DNA of 10,720 nucleotides from positions 1 to 10,720 of the forward strand of contig JALSSM010000288.1 in the NCBI GenBank assembly GCA_026984275.1, given 5' to 3'. Made by a program: the position numbers and the translations under genes. The DNA comes from Gammaproteobacteria bacterium (GTDB lineage: Bacteria; Pseudomonadota; Gammaproteobacteria; CAJXQU01). The notes beneath the pieces were generated by a model. It saw only the letters and a list, made by a program, of their open reading frames with translations, did no database searches and was not told where the DNA came from. Positions 1 through 5,962 of this stretch are shown here, one piece after another (the first letter of the stretch is position 1; each line of letters opens with the position of its first letter).

Positions 1-2
1 CG

Positions 3-74
3 TACCCAGATTTGCGAGCAAAACAATGGTTTTATTTGATGTCATCTTTTTTAATTTCTGTTATAGGTAAATAA
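3..74 (+). CDS. Possible 3' end of an upstream gene (partial)
   Basis: One frame is open from the window edge and stops at 72-74, so its TAA shares a base with the ATG of the cupin gene (TAATG). The visible tail is about 23 residues and ends in a hydrophobic stretch (WFYLMSSFLISVIGK), which would fit the last membrane segment of a membrane protein. The stop/start overlap is typical of translationally coupled genes and is the main reason to believe it. A second frame is also open to 68-70, so the reading is not secure. The family cannot be identified from so short a piece. Confidence 0.35.
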   Translation, partial: YPDLRAKQWFYLMSSFLISVIGK

Positions 75-445
75 TGAATTCCGAGATTTATACAAAACAC
101 CTCAACCAATGCAAAGAGATTATCGCTAATGATGGCTGTCGTTTGAAGGAGTTATTACATCCAAAAAACGATCCGCTGGATTTGCCCTACTCTTTCTCAG
201 TCGCCACTGTGGAACCAGGCAAAAGTACCTACCGCCACACTCTCAGGCAATCTGAAGTGTACTTCATTCTTGAAGGACATGGGCGACTTCATGTTGGCTC
301 AGAAACCACCGATCTTGTAAAAGGGGCAACGGCGCTGGTTCCTGCCAGACAGGAACAGTGGTTGGAAAATACTGGAGAGACAGAACTCGAATTTATTGTG
401 ATCGTCAGCCCACCCTGGCGAGAAGAGGATGACATAAGGACGTAA
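74..445 (+). CDS. Small cupin-domain protein
   Basis: This is a 123-residue single-domain cupin. Motif 1 lies at about residues 49-68 (PGKSTYRHTLRQSEVYFILEG) and motif 2 at about 84-99, ending in ENTG. The C-terminal SPPWREED fits a common small-cupin subgroup. The usual metal ligands are only partly present: His55 and Glu61 are there, but the second His of HxH is Leu57 and the motif-2 His is Gln95. It may therefore bind metal weakly, or act as a ligand-binding rather than catalytic cupin. An AGG at 65-67 is the only Shine-Dalgarno-like element. Its stop is two bases before the next gene, so the two are almost certainly co-transcribed. The substrate is unknown; the partner suggests one-carbon metabolism, which is inference. 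Confidence 0.85.
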   Translation: MNSEIYTKHLNQCKEIIANDGCRLKELLHPKNDPLDLPYSFSVATVEPGKSTYRHTLRQSEVYFILEGHGRLHVGSETTDLVKGATALVPARQEQWLENTGETELEFIVIVSPPWREEDDIRT

Positions 446-447
446 GA

Positions 448-1974
448 ATGAGTACAAAAGATCTGATTGCAAACACCTATCGGCCACAAAATAAAATAGC
501 TAACGCTTTACACAAGAGTGAGTTTTTCTGGACGATAGAGTTTGTCGCCTCATCAGATCACCTGTTGGATGATGATATGGTTCAGGTTGATTCCTTTGTT
601 AGAAAACTCGCCCGTCGTGAAGAAGTGGCCGGATTTACGGTGACTGATCGCGTTCATTCAGATGTCGATCCGGATCCGGTGATGATGGCCACTCATGTAC
701 GGGATCATAGCGGCACACAACCACTGCTGCACTGGTCCGGTAAGGATCGGGATATCAGTGATCTGATCGTTTCGTTAGATCAGATCAAAGAAAAAAAACT
801 GGAAAATATTCTGATCCTGACAGGTGATAAATTAAAAGATCCACCAGACGACCGAAGACCTCGTTATCTGGAATCTGTCGCAGCAATTCAGATCGCCAGA
901 CAACACAGTCCTGATCTGACTATTGCCGCTGCCCTTAATCCTTTCAAATATCGTGAAGAAGAATCTGTCGCACAATATCTGAAACTGGGAAAAAAGATCC
1001 AGGCCGGTGCAGATTACCTGATCACCCAGATCGGCTTCGATATCGTCAAACATGAAGAAGCACTTTTCTGGATGGACTCCCGTGGTTACCGCGTGCCGAT
1101 GGTCGCCAATATTATGGCGTTGAATGCAGCCCGATCACGTTTTATCCGGAAAAATCAGCTGGCCGGCGTCACCATCACCGATAGTTACCACGAACTTCTG
1201 CAAGCCGAAGAAAAGGAACTGAGCAAAGAACAGGCACTCGAAAGAGTGACCCGACGACTGGCACTACAAATCGTTGGCCTGCGTCTGATCGGATATTCCG
1301 GCGTACAACTCACCGCGATCAACTCAACCGAAACACTGGAAACCCTTCAACGGCAGGTCGATGAACTAAGTAAAAAATGCCACGACAGGATTACATGGAA
1401 CAAGGCCTGGGAAGAAGCGTTCGTATTTCCAGATGGAAAACGAGTTGCTGATCCTGCCCCTGAAATCGCCTGGACACTTTCCTTTCGTGAACATTATGAA
1501 TCCGCACCATTACAAGACAGGATAAAATATCGCATCATGGATCGTGTACATTCATTCTGGTTTGATCATGGATGGGGAGCAAAACTGCTGGAAAGCGTGT
1601 TCGGAGGCATCGAACGTGGATCAGAGGCTGATCAGAAACTGGAAAAAATTGAGCGCGCAATTAAAGCACCCCTTTTCGGCTGTGAAACCTGTGGCATGTG
1701 TCGCCTCGCCGCTACGCAATATGTCTGTCCCGAAACCTGTCCCAAAGGACTCGCTAACGGCCCTTGCGGCGGAACTAACCTCAACACCTGCGAATTCGGC
1801 GATCGTGAATGTATCCATACTCGAAAATACCGAATCGCCAGAGATCTGAAGCTGCTCTCTCAACTGGAGCAGTGGTTAATCCCCGCCGTACCTGAGGAAT
1901 TTCGACACACCTCCTCATGGCCACCGCATCTTCGTGGGCAAGGGCCGAAGATTATTAAGAAGAAATCAGAATGA
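448..1974 (+). CDS. Methylenetetrahydrofolate reductase-like protein with MetV-type cysteine-rich C-terminal domain
   Basis: This 508-residue protein has two parts. Residues about 24-310 form a MetF-like TIM barrel: Glu31 (TIEF) matches the catalytic Glu region, LTGD lies at 124-127, and ITQIGFD at 192-198 matches the TQ-FFD strand. Residues about 340-470 match the MTHFR C-terminal domain, found alone as MetV in acetogens. It carries eight cysteines (412, 415, 418, 427, 431, 440, 448, 455) and an NGPCGG motif. This domain is thought to bind a metal or Fe-S centre and pass electrons to the flavin barrel. Stand-alone MetF is about 300 residues. AAGGA at 436-440 supports the start. Expected chemistry is interconversion of 5,10-methylene- and 5-methyl-tetrahydrofolate; the direction and electron donor are unknown. 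It follows the cupin gene in one operon. It is not the usual biosynthetic MetF, so no symbol is given. Confidence 0.88.
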   Translation: MSTKDLIANTYRPQNKIANALHKSEFFWTIEFVASSDHLLDDDMVQVDSFVRKLARREEVAGFTVTDRVHSDVDPDPVMMATHVRDHSGTQPLLHWSGKDRDISDLIVSLDQIKEKKLENILILTGDKLKDPPDDRRPRYLESVAAIQIARQHSPDLTIAAALNPFKYREEESVAQYLKLGKKIQAGADYLITQIGFDIVKHEEALFWMDSRGYRVPMVANIMALNAARSRFIRKNQLAGVTITDSYHELLQAEEKELSKEQALERVTRRLALQIVGLRLIGYSGVQLTAINSTETLETLQRQVDELSKKCHDRITWNKAWEEAFVFPDGKRVADPAPEIAWTLSFREHYESAPLQDRIKYRIMDRVHSFWFDHGWGAKLLESVFGGIERGSEADQKLEKIERAIKAPLFGCETCGMCRLAATQYVCPETCPKGLANGPCGGTNLNTCEFGDRECIHTRKYRIARDLKLLSQLEQWLIPAVPEEFRHTSSWPPHLRGQGPKIIKKKSE

Positions 1975-1988
1975 AAAGTGAAATTGCA

Positions 1989-2074
1989 GGTTATATTAGC
2001 GATTGCGTTACCCGCCATTATGAACCTGTCGGATGATACCCCAAGGGTATTTCTTCGAGCACGCAACGCTAACC
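1989..2074. repeat. Palindromic intergenic element with nested hairpin
   Basis: TTAGCG-a-TTGCGT at 1996-2008 pairs with ACGCAACGCTAA at 2061-2072, giving 12 base pairs with one bulged A. Inside it, ATACCC (2036-2041) and GGGTAT (2045-2050) form a second perfect six-pair hairpin with a three-base loop. The arms also carry related CGTTACCCG / CGCTAACCCG words. The layout resembles the palindromic intergenic repeats common in gammaproteobacteria, but copy number cannot be judged from one window. There is no good T-tract, so it is not a textbook terminator, although it lies between convergent genes. Confidence 0.55.
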
Positions 2075-2094
2075 CGATCTACGTGACTTCATAA

Positions 2095-2133
2095 TCCGAA
2101 AGTTGTCCTGTGACCCAAGTACAACTTTGCGGA
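2095..2133. repeat. Strong inverted repeat between convergent genes
   Basis: TCCGAAAGTTGT (2095-2106) pairs with ACAACTTT-g-CGGA (2121-2133), giving 12 pairs with one bulge and a 14-base loop. It lies between the MTHFR-like gene and the tetR-type gene that converges on it. It could slow or end transcription from either side, but no run of T follows on either strand. Confidence 0.5.
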
Positions 2134-2182
2134 CTCTGGGAGACCATCCCCGGATTCCATACACTCCAGCAAACCACATGGA

Positions 2183-2761
2183 TCACTTTTGAGGCACTAA
2201 AACCTCAACTATCATTTTCATCATCTCTTTATATTGTGCTTTTCCCGGGATGGCATCCGGTGTATCGGATCTTAATTTGATCAAGCCTAAATAGGTGCTA
2301 TATGCTATCAAAGATATATTTTTTGCCTCTTCCGTTGGTAGACCAAGATCACGATAGCAGTCTTCCAGAAACTTTAATCGACGTTTATTAACCCGGTCTA
2401 CAACCGCTTTGACCAACGGGTCTCTTGAGGCAGAAAAGGCAGTATAAAGCTCTCCGTCGTAACGATCGACTGCGACATTTGCAAATAGCGCGAACAACCT
2501 TTCTGCAGGCGTAGCTTTCTTTATCACTCTATCGATGACATTTTCTGTATCTATCCGTTCCCATCGTGCGAGTGCTCTTTCAAGTAAAGCCTGGCGGTTT
2601 TTGTAGTGCCAGTAGAAACTACCTTTTGTGACCCCCAGTCGGCGTGATAATGGCTCAACCGCTAACGCTGAAACACCCTGTTCTGCGATCAGTTTAAGCG
2701 CGGCTTTTTCCCAGTCAGCAGTTGACAGGGTCTGTTGTCTTTTTCTGTTATTCATCCTCAT
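2183..2761 (-). CDS. TetR/AcrR-family transcriptional repressor
   Basis: From the ATG at 2761 this is 192 residues, the usual size for the family. The N-terminal DNA-binding domain is clear: helix 1 around 16-28 (WEKAALKLIAEQG) and the helix-turn-helix around 34-55, with SRRLGVTKGSFYWHY carrying the typical recognition helix. The remaining helical part is the ligand-binding and dimer domain, with no recognisable ligand signature. The frame stays open to an ATG at 2794, but that longer form would place the first operator (2774-2789) inside the coding region and adds a basic, methionine-rich leader unlike the family. ATG at 2755 is also possible, and no start has a convincing Shine-Dalgarno. 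It diverges from the SRPBCC gene, and two identical operator-like sites lie between them, so it probably represses that gene and itself. The inducer is unknown. Confidence 0.92.
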   Translation of the reverse strand: MRMNNRKRQQTLSTADWEKAALKLIAEQGVSALAVEPLSRRLGVTKGSFYWHYKNRQALLERALARWERIDTENVIDRVIKKATPAERLFALFANVAVDRYDGELYTAFSASRDPLVKAVVDRVNKRRLKFLEDCYRDLGLPTEEAKNISLIAYSTYLGLIKLRSDTPDAIPGKAQYKEMMKMIVEVLVPQK

Positions 2762-2773
2762 ATGAGCATACAC

Positions 2774-2789
2774 CATACGCATGCGTATT
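2774..2789. promoter_or_regulatory. Candidate TetR operator 1
   Basis: CATACG-CATG-CGTATT contains the perfect 14-base palindrome ATACGCATGCGTAT (2775-2788). It overlaps the -35 hexamer of the + strand promoter and lies just upstream of the preferred repressor start. Its half-site and four-base spacer match the second site at 2820-2835. Confidence 0.7.
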
Positions 2790-2816
2790 GACATATGATG
2801 AAATAAGGACTATGGT
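2788..2816 (+). promoter_or_regulatory. Sigma70-type promoter of the SRPBCC gene
   Basis: A consensus -35 TTGACA (2788-2793) is followed by a 17-base spacer and TATGGT (2811-2816, four of six matches). The predicted start of transcription is around 2823, inside operator 2. Operator 1 overlaps the -35, so a repressor bound at both sites would block polymerase. Confidence 0.65.
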
Positions 2817-2819
2817 TTC

Positions 2820-2835
2820 CATACGCTACCGTATG
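2820..2835. promoter_or_regulatory. Candidate TetR operator 2
   Basis: CATACG-CTAC-CGTATG is an inverted repeat with the same half-site and spacer length as operator 1. The centres are 46 bases apart. It covers the predicted transcription start of the + strand promoter. Two matching sites beside a TetR gene are strong circumstantial evidence for its binding sites. Confidence 0.7.
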
Positions 2836-2855
2836 TTTCTCAGAAGGTGAAAGAA

Positions 2856-3386
2856 ATGCGAATTTATAATGTCCACTCCCGATTGTTTTCTGCAACTCCT
2901 AAACAGGTTGGTGCGTTGGTCGAGAGCCTGGCGAGTTCAAATGACCGTTTGTGGCCCCGTGCGCTCTGGCCACGTATGAAACTGGACAAACCATTAGCCA
3001 TAGGTACTAAAGGTGGTCATGGTCCAATTGGATATCAGGTGACAGAATATTCTCCGGGCAGTTTTGTAAAGTTTGAGTTTTCCAGACCAAAAGGGTTTGG
3101 TGGCTATCACAGTTTTGAAGTGTTGAAAATCTCAGATCAAAAAACGCTATTACGACATACTTTAAAAGTACATGCGCGTGGAATGGCCATTATTCATTGG
3201 TTATTCTGGATCAGACCTTTACACGATGCACTGGTTGAAGATGGCCTATCGACTGCAGGTATTTCTTTAGGTGAAGATGCAATGCTTAGAGAGTGGTCAC
3301 CCTGGGTAAAATTCCTGCGTTGGTTATCATCAGGTGGCCGGGCTCGATCGCAAAATTTCCTTCTTAAAAAAATAACTGTTAGCTAA
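2856..3386 (+). CDS. SRPBCC-fold (START-like) protein of unknown substrate
   Basis: From the ATG at 2856 the product is 176 residues. An in-frame GTG at 2847 exists, but AGAAGG at 2842-2847 is ideally spaced (8 bases) for the ATG and overlaps the GTG, so the ATG is preferred. The pattern fits a SRPBCC ligand-binding fold: an N-terminal strand and helix, then the strand pair GPIGYQVTEYSPGSFVKFEF at about residues 57-76, then FGGYHSFEV and a long C-terminal helix with LHDALVEDGL. Such proteins bind lipids, polyketides or other hydrophobic molecules. No signal peptide is seen, so it should be cytoplasmic. It is driven by a strong promoter bracketed by two operators and is probably induced when the neighbouring TetR protein binds its ligand. 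That it binds or modifies the same ligand is inference. Confidence 0.75.
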   Translation: MRIYNVHSRLFSATPKQVGALVESLASSNDRLWPRALWPRMKLDKPLAIGTKGGHGPIGYQVTEYSPGSFVKFEFSRPKGFGGYHSFEVLKISDQKTLLRHTLKVHARGMAIIHWLFWIRPLHDALVEDGLSTAGISLGEDAMLREWSPWVKFLRWLSSGGRARSQNFLLKKITVS

Positions 3387-3434
3387 ACCTTAATGAACAT
3401 TTAAAGTGACAGATCCAATCGATTCGTTCTTAGA

Positions 3435-3497
3435 ACCTTCACTATCGTTCAGGATGACAGGTGTAAAAAATGCATCCTGAGCTTTTCGAAGGGTCTC
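3435..3497. repeat. Palindromic intergenic repeat (CATCCTGA-type)
   Basis: TTCAGGATG ... CATCCTGAG forms an inverted repeat (core 3449-3456 and 3473-3480). The similarity continues outward: reading away from the centre, both arms show CATCCTGA, a 7-8 base gap, GAAGG, one base, then TCT. The words resemble the CCTTCGACTACGCTCAGGATGACA kind of intergenic repeat that recurs in many proteobacterial genomes, recalled from general knowledge. It lies between the SRPBCC and thioesterase genes and may form an RNA hairpin or end transcription. Confidence 0.6.
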
Positions 3498-3585
3498 AAC
3501 TATCGAAGCTACTCAATTATCTATTTATGTAATTATTGATAAAGACAAACTAATTTTTTTATCGAGAATTGGAACAATTTTAATT

Positions 3586-4062
3586 ATGAACCTCATCTTC
3601 CGAATGTTTTTTATTTTCATGGACTCATTTTTCAAACCGAGACTCCCTGTTGAATACCCAAAAAACGCTTTAATATTACGCGTCCTTCCAAATGATATTG
3701 ATCTCAATATGCATATGAATAATGGGCGGTATTTGACGATCTGTGATCTGACCCGCGTGGATATGTTCATCCGTACCGGACTGGCCAAAACCATGGTCAA
3801 GGAAAAATGGATGCCCATCATTACTGAACATACGATGACTTATAAAAAAGGTTTAAATCTGTTCCAGAAATACGAAGTTAAAATGGAAATCAGCGACTGG
3901 GATGATCGGGTATTTCATATGATTCATACGTTTATTGTAGATGACAAAATTGTAGCTGAGGGTACTTCCAAAGGATTAGTTCTGAGTAAAAAAGAAGGTG
4001 TGATCTCACCGGATGAAGTGATGAAAACCGTCTCTGATCGGCTGAGTAACATGAAATCATGA
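3586..4062 (+). CDS. 4HBT-family acyl-CoA thioesterase-like protein
   Basis: This 158-residue protein has a single hotdog-fold thioesterase domain. The diagnostic stretch at about residues 31-50 reads LRVLPNDIDLNMHMNNGRYL, in which Asp39 and the HMNNGRY motif occupy the active-site helix region of 4-hydroxybenzoyl-CoA thioesterase relatives. A hydrophobic, aromatic N-terminus (FRMFFIFMDSFF) precedes the domain, as in other members of this subgroup, and may touch the membrane. Members hydrolyse acyl-CoA or acyl-ACP, but the acyl chain cannot be predicted here. The start has only a weak, distant GGA; internal ATGs at 3604 and 3619 are alternatives, but the subgroup normally keeps the N-terminal segment. 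About 200 bases with a palindromic repeat separate it from the SRPBCC gene, so co-regulation is possible but not shown. Confidence 0.85.
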   Translation: MNLIFRMFFIFMDSFFKPRLPVEYPKNALILRVLPNDIDLNMHMNNGRYLTICDLTRVDMFIRTGLAKTMVKEKWMPIITEHTMTYKKGLNLFQKYEVKMEISDWDDRVFHMIHTFIVDDKIVAEGTSKGLVLSKKEGVISPDEVMKTVSDRLSNMKS

Positions 4063-4187
4063 TGATCTGTATTTATCGCTGAGTATTAATTTTTTTGTGT
4101 TGACATCTCATTGATAAAAAAACATCAGGCCTTCTTCTCTTAAGACTAGAAGAATGTCTGACAAAAACGACTAATAATAAAATATTA

Positions 4188-4240
4188 ATAACCCTGAACT
4201 CGGGATAAGGGATAGCCATCCTTACCCCGAGTTCAGGTTA
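4188..4240. terminator. Bidirectional intrinsic terminator
   Basis: CCTGAACTCGGG (4193-4204) pairs with CCCGAGTTCAGG (4226-4237). After one A-C mismatch, TAAGG pairs with CCTTA, leaving a nine-base loop. The stem of 17 pairs lies between two convergent genes. On the minus strand it is followed by a T-rich stretch (TTATTAATATTTT), and on the + strand by a weaker TTAATAATTT. It should end transcripts of the thioesterase and of the HbpS-like gene. Confidence 0.8.
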
Positions 4241-4245
4241 ATAAT

Positions 4246-5070
4246 TTACGATCCTGTCGGGTAATCCATTGGTAACCCTGGTATAACAGCTTCTTCTCCG
4301 AAGCCACAAAAAGGGTGGCCAAACCCACTGGGGCTAAATGGAAAATCTGTTTTAGGGGCAGGAACAAAGTCCTGGATCATATTGTCATCACCTGTTGGAC
4401 TCACACCTGCTGGGACAAAATCCAGTTCAAGTTCGTCACGCACAATCCAGGCGACAATATGATCACGACAGGAGGTATCTCCACTGACTCCGACAGCTCC
4501 CAACTTACGTCCATCTTCATCGTATAGCGCCAAGCCTCCTCCGAAAACATTTACGCCACCGATTTTCTTTCCAACCATCGGATCATCTCTATGGCCATAT
4601 CGACGAGAATCGCCGCCATAAGCAACACTTGTATCCACAGGATTACTATGTTGCAGCCCAAATAAACTACCACTGGGTTGAACAGCTGTATAAAGATTTG
4701 CCGTGGATAAGGAAAGTCCTGGCACCAGACCACCTGAACGCGCTGGTAAGCTGAAAGCATTTGCTGTGTTTGCTTTCTGAGCAGAAATCACTCGACTACC
4801 CGGCCATTGATCATCACGATCATCACCGGTGCGTGCCACTGCGCAGACAACGCCATCACGATCGACAATGGTTCCCCACATTTCATTATTAAGCCCACTG
4901 TTATCTGCCGCAACGGCCTCTTCCAGTGCATGCGTTAAGTCGTTATAATCAGGTAACCGATCGCAATTATTTCTATACTTATGTTCATCTCGATCACGAC
5001 TATCAGCTATGACAAATGTTGAGCTCATTACCAGTAGCCCTGTCATGGTTAAAGATATGATTTTTTTCAT
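4246..5070 (-). CDS. Exported GlcG/HbpS-like heme-binding-family protein
   Basis: From the ATG at 5070 the product is 274 residues and starts with a classical signal peptide (MKKIISLTMTGLLVMSSTFV, likely cut after VIA at residue 22). An in-frame ATG at 5085 would add five residues before the Lys pair, but the GGGGG just upstream of 5070 is better placed for the shorter form. The mature part matches the GlcG/HbpS (DUF336) family: ALEEAVAADNSG near 48-60, TIVDRDGVVCAVARTGD near 67-83, AQKANTANAF near 98-106, and GGLALYDEDGRKLGAVGVSGDTSC near 178-201. Relatives bind heme or act as small-molecule sensors; several act in the periplasm. An insertion and a C-terminal tail make it longer than the usual 130-180 residues. 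Four cysteines (36, 76, 201, 255) could form disulfides. It is monocistronic by position. Confidence 0.82.
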   Translation of the reverse strand: MKKIISLTMTGLLVMSSTFVIADSRDRDEHKYRNNCDRLPDYNDLTHALEEAVAADNSGLNNEMWGTIVDRDGVVCAVARTGDDRDDQWPGSRVISAQKANTANAFSLPARSGGLVPGLSLSTANLYTAVQPSGSLFGLQHSNPVDTSVAYGGDSRRYGHRDDPMVGKKIGGVNVFGGGLALYDEDGRKLGAVGVSGDTSCRDHIVAWIVRDELELDFVPAGVSPTGDDNMIQDFVPAPKTDFPFSPSGFGHPFCGFGEEAVIPGLPMDYPTGS

Positions 5071-5271
5071 TTTTATTACCCCCATCTTTTTCTGTCTGGA
5101 TTGAGTTCAAACCAGAAGATACTGCTCCCTTATAGCTAAAGAAGGTTAGCTTCATTGTTTACCTTCTGTCGTTAGTTAAGATAAGCACAAGATGTTGTAT
5201 TTATCTACACCTGAACGGGGGATGAGTATTATTGACGAACAGAAGTAAAATTATTTGATCCAGTAAGATAA

Positions 5272-5328
5272 TTGACAGTGATTCTCAGAAATTTCTTTAA
5301 GGATTGTCACTATCATTCGTTCTATAAT
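5272..5328 (+). promoter_or_regulatory. Possible promoter region of the Nudix-HIT pair
   Basis: A perfect TATAAT at 5323-5328 lies 46 bases before the Nudix start but has no good -35 at 17 bases. A perfect TTGACA at 5272-5277 is followed 17 bases later only by CTTTAA. One of the two probably drives the operon. The rest of the 5086-5373 gap holds only short imperfect inverted repeats, such as AGAAGGT/ACCTTCT at 5140-5167. Confidence 0.35.
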
Positions 5329-5373
5329 GATCTGGCAACAAAACTGAGGTTCCTGTAAAGCAAAGGAAAATGG

Positions 5374-5943
5374 ATGAAATACTGTAGCCAATGTGGAAAC
5401 ATCGTTGTATCCAGGATACCTGATGATGATAATCGTCCAAGATTTGTCTGTGAATCGTGTGAAACGATTCATTATCAAAATCCCAAAATCATTGCGGGTT
5501 GTATTCCTGCCTGGGAAGACAAGATCCTGCTGTGCCGTCGCGCCATAGAGCCACGGTATGGACTCTGGACTTTACCGGCCGGTTTTATGGAAAACGATGA
5601 AACTGTCCAGCAGGCTGCTGAAAGAGAAACATTGGAAGAAGCGAATGCTCGCGTTGAACTGCAAGAACTTTATAGTTTATTTAATCTTCCTCATGTCAGT
5701 CAGGTTTATATGATATTCCGATCACAACTACTTGATCTTGATTTTAAGCCGGGGATTGAAAGCCTGGAAACAAGATTATTCAGCAAAGATGAGATTCCCT
5801 GGGATCAAATCGCTTTTAAAACGATTGAAAACACCTTAAAACTCTATTTTGTTGATCAGGAAAGGAATCATTTCCAATTCCACCTTGGTGATATAATTCG
5901 AAAAGATGGAGAAATGATCTTGATTAAACATCATCCGGCATGA
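5374..5943 (+). CDS. Nudix hydrolase with N-terminal zinc ribbon
   Basis: This is a 189-residue protein. A zinc ribbon with Cys4, Cys7, Cys26 and Cys29 is followed by a Nudix domain. The Nudix box runs from Gly70 to about residue 92: G-x5-E76-x7-R84-E85-x2-E88-E89. Asn91 replaces the usual Gly, a variant often seen in this zinc-ribbon subgroup (EEANA). The catalytic glutamates that hold Mg2+ are all present. Such enzymes cleave nucleoside-diphosphate-linked compounds, and the NudC-like layout suggests NADH, ADP-ribose or similar substrates, though the specific one is not shown. AAGGA (5363-5367) stands six bases before the ATG. A HIT-family gene begins 19 bases after the stop, so the pair probably forms an operon of nucleotide-hydrolysing, housecleaning enzymes. 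Confidence 0.93.
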   Translation: MKYCSQCGNIVVSRIPDDDNRPRFVCESCETIHYQNPKIIAGCIPAWEDKILLCRRAIEPRYGLWTLPAGFMENDETVQQAAERETLEEANARVELQELYSLFNLPHVSQVYMIFRSQLLDLDFKPGIESLETRLFSKDEIPWDQIAFKTIENTLKLYFVDQERNHFQFHLGDIIRKDGEMILIKHHPA

Positions 5944-5962
5944 AATATGACGAGGAAAAAAT

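Noticed and set aside
1544..1849. A 101-codon + strand frame inside the MTHFR-like gene, and other long frames opposite rho, plsC, gmhB and glyS
   Set aside because: All lie within genes with clear family motifs and have no recognisable domains or ribosome-binding sites of their own.
1971..2036. A 21-codon frame starting at an ATGA overlap with the end of the MTHFR-like gene
   Set aside because: The overlap looks like coupling, but the frame is very short, matches nothing I recognise and lies inside a palindromic element that explains the sequence better.
2847..2849. GTG at 2847 as the start of the SRPBCC gene
   Set aside because: It overlaps the best Shine-Dalgarno (AGAAGG, 2842-2847), which is correctly spaced for the ATG at 2856.
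4100..4128. TTGACA between the thioesterase and the HbpS-like gene as a promoter
   Set aside because: No acceptable -10 lies 16-18 bases downstream, and no gene follows on that strand before the terminator.
4132..4154. TTCTTCT/AGAAGAA hairpin after the thioesterase as its terminator
   Set aside because: It is a weak seven-pair stem with no following T run; the much stronger hairpin at 4188-4240 explains termination.
5140..5206. Short inverted repeats in the 5086-5373 gap (AGAAGGT/ACCTTCT and AGATAA/TTATCT)
   Set aside because: Stems of six to seven pairs with 14-16 base loops are expected by chance in AT-rich DNA, and they do not sit on a recognisable promoter.
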